Notes under the pieces: generated by a model
Databases searched by the model: none
What the model was told of the DNA's origin: nothing
Seen by the model: the letters and a program-made list of their open reading frames with translations, nothing else
In this document: positions 36,101 to 44,727 of the stretch, in pieces
How positions within the stretch are numbered: position 1 is the stretch's first letter
Layout: each line of letters begins with the position of its first letter
Origin: Zobellia uliginosa
GTDB taxonomy: Bacteria > Bacteroidota > Bacteroidia > Flavobacteriales > Flavobacteriaceae
Direction of reading: 5' to 3'
Length of the DNA stretch: 64,000 bases
NCBI RefSeq assembly: GCF_018860745.1
Contig: NZ_JAHKPY010000012.1
Location: 372,001-436,000 of the forward strand
Program-made: the position numbers and the translations under genes

Positions 36101-36285
36101 CTAAAACCTACGTACTTGAGAAAATCTCTCCTATTGGTAGATGTAGCGGATAGACTTTCTTTATCTCCCAAAAAATCATCCACTGGAATCTGTTCAACAA
36201 ATTCGTTCTGTCTTAGCGTCTCAACAATGGAATCGTTCGGATTTAATTCCGCCTCGTTTTTCCAATATTTTTTGTTTGATGCCAT
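33127..36285 (-). CDS. actB: Alternative Complex III iron-sulfur/molybdopterin-like subunit ActB
   Basis: 1052 residues, a fusion of a molybdopterin-oxidoreductase-like domain (about 80-740) and a ferredoxin-type domain (about 770-1045). The N-terminus has the Tat variant RRDFLKYVGFSTAAASLAAC (RRDFLK plus a lipobox-like LAAC). The first domain is believed to have lost molybdenum in this complex. Iron-sulfur ligands are CTGCGACVIACHAENNVP, CQHCNHAPCETVCP, CVGTRYCANNCPYKVRR and CSMCIQKTQ with CSSACSTG later, giving four clusters. ActB relays electrons between the quinol site and the heme subunits. It starts 34 bases after the actA stop. Confidence 0.95.
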   Translation of the reverse strand: MASNKKYWKNEAELNPNDSIVETLRQNEFVEQIPVDDFLGDKESLSATSTNRRDFLKYVGFSTAAASLAACEGPVHKSIPYVVQPENIVPGVANYYATTIANGFDFASILIKTREGRPIKVENNKDAKVAGSANARVQASVLSLYDSTRLQGPMANGEPTEWSVLDAAVKAKLGSLKNSGQQIALLTQTYASPSTDRLVGDLKAEYGNVNHVVYDAISEDAAASAFEAKYGERALADYDFEKAELIVSFGADILGDWQGGSYDSGYAKGRIPKNGKMSRHVQFEANMTLSGANADKRVPLTPMQQKIALAQLYAKLNGTSVGGELSENVQKTIDDVAAQIRKNRSGAVIVTGLDDINAQTVVLAINEMLGSKAYDAASPRYVRQGNVKAVQKLIADMKAGKVGALLMDGVNPMYTLPNAADFKEGVEKVGLSVVFSNNWNETTEVAQYTAAANHFLESWGDTQIKKGQYSLVQPTIKELFDTRQFQTALLKWLGSDKSYYEYVKETWSQSILAGNDWNKALHDGVYSAAGMTLSSDADPENTASTEVDKETVEANVIEEVAAQAGIPIATAINSLVNATSGGGVELTLYPKTGMGAGQQANNPWLQEFPDPITRVSWDNYVTVSKADAERLGFVNEHVANGGLDGSYANVTVNGVVINNIPVIIQPGQAIGSIGLSLGYGRKVGMKTEMQTGVNAYPLYQDFNSVQAATIEKASGMHEFACIQLHKTLMGRGDIIKETTLEIFNTKNHAEWNPQPQVSLDHQEVPATSVDLWDSFDRTIGHHFNMSIDLNACTGCGACVIACHAENNVPVVGKEEVRKSRDMHWLRIDRYYSSEDTFEGDNIKKDEFDGLSGDKGSLGGFGELEDPAANPQVAFQPVMCQHCNHAPCETVCPVAATSHSRQGQNHMAYNRCVGTRYCANNCPYKVRRFNWFLYNNNDEFDYHMNNDLGKMVLNPDVNVRSRGVIEKCSMCIQKTQKSILDAKRDGRLVKDEEFQTACSSACSTGAIIFGDVNDEESEVSKLAESDRMYHLLEHVGTKPNVFYHVKVRNTNEA

Positions 36286-36319
36286 ACGTTTTTATGTAAT
36301 TAGCTACTTTCTAGTTCGA

Positions 36320-37687
36320 TTAATAATGACACTTTCCACATTCCAGCCCACCCATTTGTGCGGCTGTTAATTTTTCAACACCATATTTCTTGGAAAGCTC
36401 GGTATGAATTTTATCGTAGTAAGCGTTACCTTCTACTTTGATCTCGGTTTCACGATGACAGTTAATACACCAACCCATAGTTAACGGCGAAAATTGATAC
36501 ATGATTTCCATCTCCTCTACAGGACCATGACATTGCTGACATTCAATACCAGCCACACTTACGTGCTGAGAGTGATTAAAATATGCAAAATCCGGTAAAT
36601 TATGAATACGAACCCACTCTACAGGCTGGCTCTCACCAGTATAACTTTGATTCTCCTCATCCCAACCAACAGCTGCGTACAACTTCTTTATTTCTTTATT
36701 ATAATCTACACCATACTCGCGTTTACCCTCTTCCAAGGTTTCATCAGCCACTTGATATATTGACTTATGACAGTTCATACAAACATTGAGCGCAGGAATG
36801 CCAGAATGTTTTGATACGCGCGCAGAGGAATGACAGTATTTACACTCAATCTTATTTTCGCCCGCATGTATACGGTGAGAGTAGTGAATTGGCTGAATTG
36901 GTTCGTACCCTTGATCCACACCAACCTGCATCATCCAACCATATGCAAAATAAGCACTACCTAACAACAGAAAAATAACGGTCACCAAAACCAAAAACTG
37001 ATTTTTAGCAAACGCTTTCCACAATGGCAACCTTTTCTGAGACTCCTCGGCCTCCAACACAACACCATTTGCCTCAGCAATTCTTCTGAGTGTCTTGTTC
37101 ACCAAGAACAACATTCCAACCAAAAGAGCAAAAACCAATGCTAGAGCACCTAATATTATTTCGTTTGATATACCATCTGCAGCACCCGCACTTGGAGCAC
37201 CAACAGCAGCAGCATCGCCGGCAGCTGGAGCAGCAGTTTTTGGTGGCGCAGCAGTATAAGCCAAAATATTATCGATATCTTCATCCGACAAAGTAGGGAA
37301 AGGCGTCATCGCCGCCTTGTTATATTCTGCATATACTTCATTGGCATACGAGTCACCAGAGGCGATCAAACCAGGACTGTTCTTAATCCATTTATACAAC
37401 CAATCACGACCTAAGCCCTCATCATCAGACAACCTAGTCTCCACATTAGCAAGAGCTGGACCAGTCATTTTACGGTTTAAGGCATGACAAGCAGCACAAT
37501 TCTGATTAAACAACGCTTTACCCTTTGCTGGATCACCTGCCGTATCACCAGAGCTGGCCGCCTCAGCAGAAGCGTCGCCTTCAGCCGCATCATCTTGAGC
37601 GGATATAGAAACGGAAAATAACAGGAAAACAATTAGAGTTACACCTAAAACCTTAGAAATCGAATGGCGGTACGGAACCTTTTTCAT
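36320..37687 (-). CDS. actA: Alternative Complex III multiheme cytochrome ActA with an N-terminal cytochrome c domain
   Basis: 455 residues from the ATG at 37687 (MKKVPYRHSISK). The frame reaches 37729, but this start places a signal peptide (ending SVSISAQ) at the N-terminus. Six CxxCH motifs are visible: CAACH in an N-terminal mono-heme cytochrome c domain, then a hydrophobic helix, then five in the pentaheme part (CKYCH, CMNCH, CQQCH, CINCH, and CGKCH at the very C-terminus). ActA is the multiheme electron conduit of Alternative Complex III. The extra mono-heme domain and Ala/Pro-rich linker are common in Bacteroidetes. First gene of the act-cta operon, with a promoter box at 37777-37784. 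Confidence 0.94.
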   Translation of the reverse strand: MKKVPYRHSISKVLGVTLIVFLLFSVSISAQDDAAEGDASAEAASSGDTAGDPAKGKALFNQNCAACHALNRKMTGPALANVETRLSDDEGLGRDWLYKWIKNSPGLIASGDSYANEVYAEYNKAAMTPFPTLSDEDIDNILAYTAAPPKTAAPAAGDAAAVGAPSAGAADGISNEIILGALALVFALLVGMLFLVNKTLRRIAEANGVVLEAEESQKRLPLWKAFAKNQFLVLVTVIFLLLGSAYFAYGWMMQVGVDQGYEPIQPIHYSHRIHAGENKIECKYCHSSARVSKHSGIPALNVCMNCHKSIYQVADETLEEGKREYGVDYNKEIKKLYAAVGWDEENQSYTGESQPVEWVRIHNLPDFAYFNHSQHVSVAGIECQQCHGPVEEMEIMYQFSPLTMGWCINCHRETEIKVEGNAYYDKIHTELSKKYGVEKLTAAQMGGLECGKCHY

Positions 37688-37776
37688 ATGAATCTTATTT
37701 CTATCGACATCTTGGCACGATAATTTCATTATTTTGAAAATACTTGTATTGTTATTATCTATGCTAAAATCGAAGG

Positions 37777-37784
37777 CAAAAATA
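37777..37784 (-). promoter_or_regulatory. Bacteroidetes -7 box (TATTTTTG) of the act-cta operon
   Basis: Minus strand TATTTTTG, a perfect TAnnTTTG, about 90 bases before the actA start. The -33 element is poor (TTTTC at about 18 bases). It is the only good candidate in this divergent region. Confidence 0.5.
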
Positions 37785-37883
37785 CGTAAATGACTTTATT
37801 TTGAAAATGTTAACGGATTGATAATTCCTAATTTATATTTATTCTAAATAATATGCCATCCTTTACATTGCCGAGGAATAAGC

Positions 37884-37891
37884 TACTTTTA
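37884..37891 (+). promoter_or_regulatory. possible -7 box of the SPOR gene
   Basis: TACTTTTA, one mismatch from TAnnTTTG, 33 bases before the ATG at 37925. If real it excludes the upstream in-frame ATG at 37853. Confidence 0.3.
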
Positions 37892-37924
37892 CATAAATTA
37901 TTAGAACCCAATTATTTCACTACA

Positions 37925-38296
37925 ATGAAGACAATTTTTGCACTAAGTTTTACTATGGCGTCTTTAACATTTGGATTTGCCCAGCAAGGGCAAATTAACA
38001 TTGAACAAGACGAAAAAATCACTGAATTAATAGAAATATACAAGACTTCAAATGAAAGTTCTGAGTATTATCGAATTCAAGTTGGTTTTGGATCTTACAG
38101 TAAAGCTCAGAAAATCCAAGCTAATGTAGAACAAGATTTTCCTGACCTACCTTCTAAAATAGATTTTGATTCTCCTACATACAGAGTAAGGATCGGAAGA
38201 TTTAAAAACAAATTGGATGCCGAGAGAAAATTTAAAGAGGTCCGGCAAAAATATCCGGATGCTATGTTATTAAAACCAAAAAAATCGACCCGTTAA
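37925..38296 (+). CDS. exported SPOR-domain protein
   Basis: 123 residues from the ATG at 37925, which gives a clean signal peptide (MKTIFALSFTMASLTFGFAQ). An in-frame ATG lies 24 codons upstream but would hide that signal. Residues about 50-120 form one SPOR domain: YYRIQVGFGSYSKAQKIQ, then YRVRIGRFKNKLDAERKFKEV. SPOR domains bind glycan strands stripped of stem peptides and target proteins to the division septum. There is nothing else in this small protein, so it is probably a periplasmic peptidoglycan binder of unknown purpose. The stop codon lies in the loop of the transcription terminator. Confidence 0.85.
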   Translation: MKTIFALSFTMASLTFGFAQQGQINIEQDEKITELIEIYKTSNESSEYYRIQVGFGSYSKAQKIQANVEQDFPDLPSKIDFDSPTYRVRIGRFKNKLDAERKFKEVRQKYPDAMLLKPKKSTR

Positions 38297-38308
38297 GGTC
38301 GATTTTTT
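38279..38308. terminator. bidirectional terminator between the SPOR gene and infB
   Basis: Perfect 12-bp stem AAAAAATCGACC / GGTCGATTTTTT around a 6-base loop CGTTAA. A-tract and T-tract flanks make it work on both strands, for the plus-strand SPOR gene and the minus-strand infB operon. The SPOR stop codon TAA is in the loop. Confidence 0.92.
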
Positions 38309-38331
38309 TTGCTCTATATAATTTGAATATC

Positions 38332-41211
38332 TTATTTAGATTTCAACTTCTTTTTCACTTCCACTTCTCTGAAAGCTTCAACGATATCTCCTTCAACTAT
38401 ATCATTATAGTTCTTTAATTGCAGACCACAATCATAACCTTTGGCCACTTCTTTAACATCATCCTTAAAGCGTTTTAATGAAGTTAACTCGCCCGTATAT
38501 ACAACAACACCATCCCTAATAAGACGTATTCCCGCGTTACGGAAAATTTTACCATTAGTAACCATACAACCTGCAATTGTACCAACCTTAGAAATCTTGA
38601 AGGTTTCTCTAATTTCTGCAGTACCAGTAATTTCCTCTTTGATTTCTGGAGACAACATTCCCTCCATTGCATCCTTTAGATCATTAATAGCATCATAGAT
38701 AATAGAGTACATCCTGATATCGATTTCCTCTTTCTCAGCAACATCTCTTGCGTTACCCATTGGTCTTACGTTAAAACCAATAATAATCGCATCTGACGCA
38801 GAAGCCAACAATACATCAGACTCAGTAATTGCACCAACTCCTTTATGTATAATATTAACTTGTATTTCTTCTGTGGATAATTTCTGGAACGAATCCGTTA
38901 ATGCTTCCACAGAACCATCAACATCACCTTTAAGAATGATATTAAGCTCTTTAAAGTCACCTAACGCAATACGTCTTCCAATCTCATCCAATGTAATATG
39001 ACGTTGCGTTCTAACATTCTGCTCACGCTGTAATTGCGAACGCTTGGTAGCAATCTGCTTGGCTTCTCTTTCGTCCTCAAGTACATTAAACTTATCACCC
39101 GCCTGTGGCGCGCCATCAAGACCTAAAATAGATATTGGAGTAGCTGGACCTGCTTCTTTAACGGTATTTCCACGTTCATCCTGCATTGCTTTAACCTTAC
39201 CACTATTTGTACCAGCCAAAACGTAATCCCCTATCTTAAGAGTTCCACCCTGAACTAATATAGTAGAAACATAACCACGCCCTTTATCCAAAAATGCCTC
39301 TACAACGGTACCGTTAGCTTTTTTATTAGGGTTAGCTTTAAGCTCTAATAGTTCAGCCTCGAGTAGCACTTTTTCAAGCAACTCCTTTACACCTTGCCCA
39401 GTTTTTGCCGAAATATCGTGCGATTGTATTTTACCGCCCCAATCTTCGACCAACAAATTCATTTGAGCCAAGCCATCCTTAATTTTCTCGGGATTGGCCG
39501 TAGGTCTATCTACCTTGTTTATTGCGAATACAATAGGCACACCTGCAGCTTGCGCATGACTAATCGCTTCTTTCGTTTGAGGCATAATAGCATCGTCCGC
39601 AGCAATTACAATAACCGCAATATCAGTAACTTGAGCACCTCTGGCACGCATAGCCGTAAAAGCTTCGTGACCTGGTGTATCTAAAAATGTGATTTTTTGA
39701 CCACCCTCTAAAGTAACTCCATATGCACCGATATGCTGTGTAATTCCACCGCTTTCCCCTGCAATTACGTTAGCTTCCCTAACATAATCCAGCAAAGAAG
39801 TTTTACCATGATCCACGTGACCCATTACCGTAACAATAGGTGCGCGTGCTACTAAATCTTCCGGGGCATCTTCTTCTACCTCTATAGATTCTTCAAGATC
39901 GGCAGTTACAAATTCAACCTCGTAACCAAACTCATCAGCAACAATAGATAATGTCTCAGCATCTAGACGCTGGTTCATAGTAACCATTATACCAAGTGAC
40001 ATACATGCCGATATAATCTCGGTAGTACCTACACCCATCATGGTTGCCACTTCACCAACAGTCACAAATTCCGTAACCTTCAACACTTTACTTTCAAGTT
40101 CTTGTTGCTCAAGATCCTTCTCAGTTTGTTGGCGGTGCTGGTCTCTTTTATCTCTTCTATACTTGGCTCCTTTACCCTTCTTGGATTTACCCTGCAATTT
40201 CTCTAGGGTCTCTCTAATCTGTTTTTGTACGTCTTCCTCAGTAGGCTCTACTTTTGGAGCTCCATAACGTGGGTTTCCACCTCCACCACCTTTTCTGGCA
40301 GCTGGGCCAGTACCGCGTGGTCTTGGCGCATTACTTTTATTACCACTTCCCGGGTTACTAACTATACGTCTTCGTCGTTTTTTACGATCCGCACCAGCAT
40401 CAGAACCAGCTTTAGGCTCCTCTTTCTTCTTTTTAGGCTTATTGAACTGAGAAAGGTCAATTTTGGCCGTAATCTTAGGACCGGTAAGTTTTTTGTATTT
40501 CGTAGTTAAGACGCCATCGTCTTTTTTCTCTTCCGAAGTTTCTTCTGCCGCAGCTTCAGGCTTTGCTTCCTGAACCTTCTTTTCTTCCGCAGCTTTAGGT
40601 TTATCCTCAACCTTAACTTCAGGTACTTTTGGAGCTTCAGGTTTCTTTTCTTCTACTTTTTCTTCTACCTCAGGCTCTTTAACCTCTTTTTTAACAGGTT
40701 CCTCCTCAACTTTAGGTTGTGGCTCTACTACCTGTTTTGGCAGCTCTACCTCTTTTGGCTTTTCAACCTCGGAGCCATCCTCTTTTTCTACATTCTCAAC
40801 TTTTTCCTCAACAGGAGCAGGAGCGGCCTTGCCTTTTTTATTCCCATCAAGATCAATTTTACCCACTGTTTTTGGACCTTGAAGCTCAACTTTTCCTACC
40901 AACGTCTTTTCTGCCGCAGCAGCACGTTTTTCTCTAGCCAAACGCCTATCTTCTTGCTCTTGCTCTAACTGCAATCGCAAAGCTTCTTTTTCCTTTCGCT
41001 TTTCTTCACCCACTTCTTTGGAGGCGACTTTTTTGCTCTTATCGGTCTGAAACTCTCCTTGAAGCACTTCATAAACCTCATCGGAAATCTTTGTAGTAGG
41101 TCGCGCATCGATATCATGCCCTTTAGAGGCAAGAAAATCAACAGCCCTATCCAAAGAAATATTAAACTCTTTGAGGACCTTATTAAGCCTAATTTTTGCA
41201 ATGTCTGCCAT
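38332..41211 (-). CDS. infB: translation initiation factor IF-2
   Basis: 959 residues. IF-2 is the GTPase that brings formyl-Met-tRNA to the ribosomal P site. The N-terminal IF2_N domain ([25 protein letters not shown], 6-30) is followed by a long Lys/Glu/Pro/Ala-rich linker (about 60-330), a second N-domain ([16 protein letters not shown]), the G domain with [20 protein letters not shown] and NKVD, and domains II-IV. The linker composition is low-complexity and produces long spurious frames on the other strand. It follows nusA by 121 bases. Confidence 0.98.
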   Translation of the reverse strand: MADIAKIRLNKVLKEFNISLDRAVDFLASKGHDIDARPTTKISDEVYEVLQGEFQTDKSKKVASKEVGEEKRKEKEALRLQLEQEQEDRRLAREKRAAAAEKTLVGKVELQGPKTVGKIDLDGNKKGKAAPAPVEEKVENVEKEDGSEVEKPKEVELPKQVVEPQPKVEEEPVKKEVKEPEVEEKVEEKKPEAPKVPEVKVEDKPKAAEEKKVQEAKPEAAAEETSEEKKDDGVLTTKYKKLTGPKITAKIDLSQFNKPKKKKEEPKAGSDAGADRKKRRRRIVSNPGSGNKSNAPRPRGTGPAARKGGGGGNPRYGAPKVEPTEEDVQKQIRETLEKLQGKSKKGKGAKYRRDKRDQHRQQTEKDLEQQELESKVLKVTEFVTVGEVATMMGVGTTEIISACMSLGIMVTMNQRLDAETLSIVADEFGYEVEFVTADLEESIEVEEDAPEDLVARAPIVTVMGHVDHGKTSLLDYVREANVIAGESGGITQHIGAYGVTLEGGQKITFLDTPGHEAFTAMRARGAQVTDIAVIVIAADDAIMPQTKEAISHAQAAGVPIVFAINKVDRPTANPEKIKDGLAQMNLLVEDWGGKIQSHDISAKTGQGVKELLEKVLLEAELLELKANPNKKANGTVVEAFLDKGRGYVSTILVQGGTLKIGDYVLAGTNSGKVKAMQDERGNTVKEAGPATPISILGLDGAPQAGDKFNVLEDEREAKQIATKRSQLQREQNVRTQRHITLDEIGRRIALGDFKELNIILKGDVDGSVEALTDSFQKLSTEEIQVNIIHKGVGAITESDVLLASASDAIIIGFNVRPMGNARDVAEKEEIDIRMYSIIYDAINDLKDAMEGMLSPEIKEEITGTAEIRETFKISKVGTIAGCMVTNGKIFRNAGIRLIRDGVVVYTGELTSLKRFKDDVKEVAKGYDCGLQLKNYNDIVEGDIVEAFREVEVKKKLKSK

Positions 41212-41284
41212 AAATACTTTCTCCTAATTCTCTTTAATCCTTGCTAATATACAGAACTCCAATGTGGTTTTACACTCTAACACA

Positions 41285-41304
41285 TTAGCAGAATTTTCCG
41301 CTAA
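41285..41304 (-). other. hairpin in the nusA-infB gap
   Basis: Minus strand TTAGCGGA-AAAT-TCTGCTAA, an 8-bp stem with one G-U pair and no following T-tract. It could be an mRNA processing or stability element within the rimP-nusA-infB transcript. Confidence 0.35.
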
Positions 41305-41332
41305 AGTATTAAAACCCATGACGAGTTCATAG

Positions 41333-42565
41333 CTAATCTTCCAATTCTTCTTTAAGAATACGCACAACTTCGGAAATAGTTTCCTCTTCCAAGTCGGTAC
41401 GCTTCACCAAATCGGCTACATCTTGCTCCAATATACTACGAGCTGTATCCAATCCTATTTTCTTGAATTCTTCAATAATCCAAGCATCGATTTCATCTGT
41501 AAATTCAGTCAATTCTACATCTTCCTCAACACCTTCCCTGAACACATCTATCTCATAACCAGTTAATTGACCTGCTAAACGAATATTATGACCCCCACGG
41601 CCAATAGCTTTAGAAACTTCTTCAGGCCTAAGATAAACTTGAGCCGTCATTTTCTCGTCATTCAACTTTACAGAAGAAACCCTGGCAGGACTCAAAGCCC
41701 TTGTTACCATTAATTGTGGGTTAGCCGTCCAATTGATAACATCAATGTTCTCATTACCCAATTCACGAACAATACCATGAATTCTAGAACCTTTCATACC
41801 TACACAGGCACCAACAGGATCAATACGATCATCATAGGAGTCGACTGCAACTTTTGCTTTTTCTCCTGGTATACGAACTGCTTTCTTTATAGTGATCAGG
41901 CCGTCGTAAACTTCCGGAATTTCCTGAAAAAACAATTGTTCCAAAAATTTAGGAGAGCTTCTAGACATAATAATCGTTGGTTTACTACCCTTTAGCTCTA
42001 CACTTTCGATTACACCACGAACGTTATCTCCTTTTCTAAAGAAATCAGAAGGAATCTGTCTATCTTTTGGTAAGATGATTTCATTTCCTTCGTCATCCAA
42101 TAAAATAATAGCTTTGTGACGAATATGGTGTACCTCTGCGGTATAAATCTCACCTTCCAGATCCTTGAAGTGCTTATATATTGTTGTATTGTCGTGCTCG
42201 TGAATCTTTGAAATCAAGTTTTGCCGAAGTGCCAAAATAGCCCTCCTACCCAAATCAATAAGCTTTACTTCTTCAGAAACATCTTCACCCACTTCAAAAT
42301 CTGGTTCAATTTTACGTGCTTCGGTAAGCGATATCTCTTCATTTGGCTCTTCTACCTCACCATCCTCAACAACTACACGGTTTCTCCAGATTTCTAAATC
42401 CCCTTTATCCGGGTTGATAATGATGTCAAAATTATCATCAGAACCAAACTTTTTCTTAAGAGCACTTCGAAAAACGTCTTCCAAAATGGCCATTAAGGTT
42501 ACCCTATCTATGAATTTGTCGTCTTTAAATTCCGAAAAAGACTCAATCAGTGCAATATTTTCCAT
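41333..42565 (-). CDS. nusA: transcription termination/antitermination factor NusA
   Basis: 410 residues. Domains in order: N-terminal RNA polymerase-binding domain (about 1-125), S1 domain (about 130-200, EGEIYTAEVHHIRHKAIILLDDEGNEIILPKDRQIP), and two KH domains (about 205-345; EIPEVYDGLITIKKAVRIPGEKAKVAV, GACVGMKGSRIHGIVREL, and the GRGGHNIRLAGQLTGYEID core). It ends with a short acidic tail, without the duplicated acidic repeats of E. coli NusA. NusA binds paused RNA polymerase and nascent RNA. It starts 16 bases after the rimP stop. Confidence 0.97.
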   Translation of the reverse strand: MENIALIESFSEFKDDKFIDRVTLMAILEDVFRSALKKKFGSDDNFDIIINPDKGDLEIWRNRVVVEDGEVEEPNEEISLTEARKIEPDFEVGEDVSEEVKLIDLGRRAILALRQNLISKIHEHDNTTIYKHFKDLEGEIYTAEVHHIRHKAIILLDDEGNEIILPKDRQIPSDFFRKGDNVRGVIESVELKGSKPTIIMSRSSPKFLEQLFFQEIPEVYDGLITIKKAVRIPGEKAKVAVDSYDDRIDPVGACVGMKGSRIHGIVRELGNENIDVINWTANPQLMVTRALSPARVSSVKLNDEKMTAQVYLRPEEVSKAIGRGGHNIRLAGQLTGYEIDVFREGVEEDVELTEFTDEIDAWIIEEFKKIGLDTARSILEQDVADLVKRTDLEEETISEVVRILKEELED

Positions 42566-42581
42566 TATGCTACTATTACCT

Positions 42582-43043
42582 TTAAAATTTTAAAATGACT
42601 TTTGCTTCTTTAATATCAGAAAAACTGATCTGCTCTTTTTTCTGAACTGTAACTTTCCCTTTTCCAATGGGTTTGGGTTCCCGTGCTTTCCATTCCAGCA
42701 CAATACCATCATCGGTAGTTCCGGTCAAATTTCCCTCAAATGTCTCTACCTCAGTTCTCACTGCAAGCTTTCGCCCAACATTTTTAGTATACTGCCTTGG
42801 CATTACCAAGGGAGATGCCGCTCCCGCCGAAGCAACTTCCAAGGAAAAATCATATTCTTCTCGATCTATATCATTTTCAATAGCGCGACTAATTTTCATA
42901 CAGTCTTGCACAGTAACACCTTCATCTCCATCCAAAACCACCTTGATGGCGTTGTCCGCAGACATCGAAAAATCGATTAAAAACAATGACCCGTTTTCCT
43001 CTAAGGCATCGTTCAAAAGGGCTTCAACCTTACTCTTGAGCAT
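42582..43043 (-). CDS. rimP: ribosome maturation factor RimP
   Basis: 153 residues, family length. RimP helps 30S subunit assembly. The N-terminal alpha/beta domain includes GSLFLIDFSMSADNAIKVVLDGDEGVTVQDCMKISRAIE and EYDFSLEVASAGAASPLVMPRQY; the C-terminal SH3-like barrel follows. It opens the conserved rimP-nusA-infB operon. A consensus promoter lies 70 bases upstream, and between them is a terminator-like hairpin (see the separate entry). Confidence 0.95.
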   Translation of the reverse strand: MLKSKVEALLNDALEENGSLFLIDFSMSADNAIKVVLDGDEGVTVQDCMKISRAIENDIDREEYDFSLEVASAGAASPLVMPRQYTKNVGRKLAVRTEVETFEGNLTGTTDDGIVLEWKAREPKPIGKGKVTVQKKEQISFSDIKEAKVILKF

Positions 43044-43055
43044 AATATTTAGAAA

Positions 43056-43081
43056 TAAAAAAGAGGACTAAATTGTCCCCT
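43056..43081 (-). promoter_or_regulatory. terminator-like hairpin in the rimP-nusA-infB leader
   Basis: Minus strand AGGGGAC-AATTTA-GTCCTCT followed by TTTTT: a 7-bp stem (one G-U pair) with a T-tract, located between the promoter and the rimP ATG, 12 bases before that ATG. This position suggests transcription attenuation of the operon, which includes nusA itself. Function is inferred from shape only. Confidence 0.55.
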
Positions 43082-43111
43082 CATGAATACTTTTATATCC
43101 TTTCAGTGGTG

Positions 43112-43140
43112 CAAATATACGATTTTTTTGTTTCCAACAA
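43112..43140 (-). promoter_or_regulatory. promoter of the rimP-nusA-infB operon
   Basis: Minus strand: TTG (43140-43138), 18-base spacer, TATATTTG (43119-43112). Full consensus. Predicted transcript leader about 60 bases. Confidence 0.75.
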
Positions 43141-43236
43141 TATCCTATTCATTTAAAGAGTTTTATATCATAACAATTCATATTAAATTAACGATTTAGT
43201 AGTACATTTAAATTATACCAACCAAATTATCATTAC

Positions 43237-44601
43237 ATGGAAATACTTTCTTCTTACAACATGATTATTGGCGCTTCTGCCATAGTCATTATCTCTTTTT
43301 GGTTTAATGGAATCTCTAAAAAAACCAATATCCCGTCTGTACTTATGCTCATTGTCCTAGGTATAGCATTACAATTTGGCCTCAAGTACATTATGGGTTC
43401 TGAAATTGATTTTGAAAAAAACCTGCGCGGCACTTTAGAAATAATAGGCACGGTTGGGCTGATAATGATTGTACTGGAAGCCGCATTGGAACTTGAGCTA
43501 AAGCGAGAAAAGCTTATCCCTATTTTAAAATCAATGGCTATTGCCCTTCTAGGGCTTGTTGCTTCCGCCTGGGTTGCCGCACTTGTACTCTATCATTTTA
43601 TTGACGGCATGACCATGCAATCTGCTTGGTTATACGCCACCCCCCTTTCCATTCTGTCCAGCGCCATAATCATTCCCAGCGTTAGCAGCCTTAGAGACGA
43701 TAAGAAAGAATTTCATATTTACGAAAGTACATTTTCAGATATCATGGGTATTATGATGTTCTACTTCCTTACCGGAGGATTAGATCCCGAAACCGATTCT
43801 GGGCCCGTTGCCTTTGCAGGAAATATAGTACTTACCATTGTAATTGCCATTATTGCCAGTTACGCACTTGTTCTTATTTTCCAAAAGATAAAAAGCCAAG
43901 CTAAGCAATTTTTATTGATTGCGGTACTCTTGTTACTTTATGCTATTGGGAAAAAGATGCATTTATCCTCTTTAATTATAATTTTGATATTCGGTTTGGT
44001 CATTGCGAACGTAAAACTGTTCTTTCCCGGAAAGACCGCTATTTTTCTTGAAAAGGAAAAGATGCACCAAATCTATCATGAACTGCACATCATCACTTTG
44101 GAAACAGCATTTGTTGTGCGTACCTTTTTCTTTGTAATCTTTGGGGTTACCATTGTACTTGCATCTTTAATGAGCCTTAATGTGGCCATGGTAAGTATTC
44201 TGATTATCGCCTCTATATACGTCATCCGATTTCTAATTTTACGTGTTTTCATAGGAAAGGATATTCTACCGCAAGCCTTCATTGCCCCCAGAGGACTCAT
44301 TACTATACTCTTATTTTATGCTATTCCCGTGGAAGCCGAAATTGCCGGTTTTGAATCGGGTATTTTATTATTTGTGATTATCGCCACAAGTTTAATCATG
44401 ACCTGGGCCATGATACGAGACAAAAAGAAAATGGGCACTATGCTAGATGAGATCGATGAAGAGATCCTAGCACGCAACGAAGCGGAAGACCAGCTTAACG
44501 AACACGAAGCAGAAACTTCAGAAATGCAAACGAAGAAAGAAATTGAAGAAAGTAAAGAAGATTCTTCCGATCAAATAGAACCAGATGACCATCACACCTA
44601 G
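43237..44601 (+). CDS. cation:proton antiporter (CPA family)
   Basis: 454 residues. About twelve membrane helices (residues 5-395) followed by a hydrophilic, acidic tail (about 400-454, many Glu/Asp and Asn). The N-terminal half includes TNIPSVLMLIVLGIALQFG and GTVGLIMIVLEAALELELKREKLIPIL, and the core has FSDIMGIMMFYFLTGG and FIAPRGLITILLFYAIP, a late segment typical of NhaP/KefB-like exchangers. It most likely exchanges Na+ or K+ for protons. Ion specificity cannot be told from sequence, and no TrkA-type regulatory domain follows. Stands alone with its own terminator. Confidence 0.85.
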   Translation: MEILSSYNMIIGASAIVIISFWFNGISKKTNIPSVLMLIVLGIALQFGLKYIMGSEIDFEKNLRGTLEIIGTVGLIMIVLEAALELELKREKLIPILKSMAIALLGLVASAWVAALVLYHFIDGMTMQSAWLYATPLSILSSAIIIPSVSSLRDDKKEFHIYESTFSDIMGIMMFYFLTGGLDPETDSGPVAFAGNIVLTIVIAIIASYALVLIFQKIKSQAKQFLLIAVLLLLYAIGKKMHLSSLIIILIFGLVIANVKLFFPGKTAIFLEKEKMHQIYHELHIITLETAFVVRTFFFVIFGVTIVLASLMSLNVAMVSILIIASIYVIRFLILRVFIGKDILPQAFIAPRGLITILLFYAIPVEAEIAGFESGILLFVIIATSLIMTWAMIRDKKKMGTMLDEIDEEILARNEAEDQLNEHEAETSEMQTKKEIEESKEDSSDQIEPDDHHT

Positions 44602-44611
44602 GTCTTAAAAC

Positions 44612-44645
44612 AAAAAAACCGATACTTTTCAGTATCGGTTTTTTT
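44612..44645. terminator. bidirectional terminator between the antiporter and tRNA-Gln
   Basis: 15-bp stem AAAAAAACCGATACT / AGTATCGGTTTTTTT with a 4-base loop. Serves the antiporter (plus) and the tRNA (minus). Confidence 0.92.
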
Positions 44646-44655
44646 GAAATCTCTG

Positions 44656-44727
44656 TTGGCCTACTAGGACTCGAACCTAGAACGACTGTACCAAAAACAG
44701 CTGTGTTGCCAATTACACCATAGGCCA
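44656..44727 (-). tRNA. tRNA-Gln (anticodon UUG)
   Basis: 72-base cloverleaf on the minus strand. Acceptor stem TGGCCTA / TAGGCCA, D arm GTGT..ACAC, anticodon stem GCTGT / ACAGT around the loop TTTTGGT (anticodon TTG), and a T arm TCTAGGTTCGAGTCCTAG. The U1-A72 opening pair is characteristic of glutamine tRNA. The 3' CCA is not encoded (the next bases are CAG), so it is added by the CCA-adding enzyme. A consensus promoter lies at 44770-44800 and a terminator directly downstream. Confidence 0.96.

Noticed and set aside
37853-37924. Upstream ATG of the SPOR gene
   Set aside because: It would bury the clear signal peptide that begins at 37925, and a possible -7 box lies between the two.
40225-40968. 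Several open frames opposite the infB linker
   Set aside because: The Lys/Glu/Pro/Ala-rich linker of IF-2 avoids stops on the opposite strand; products are low-complexity Phe/Leu/Ser strings.
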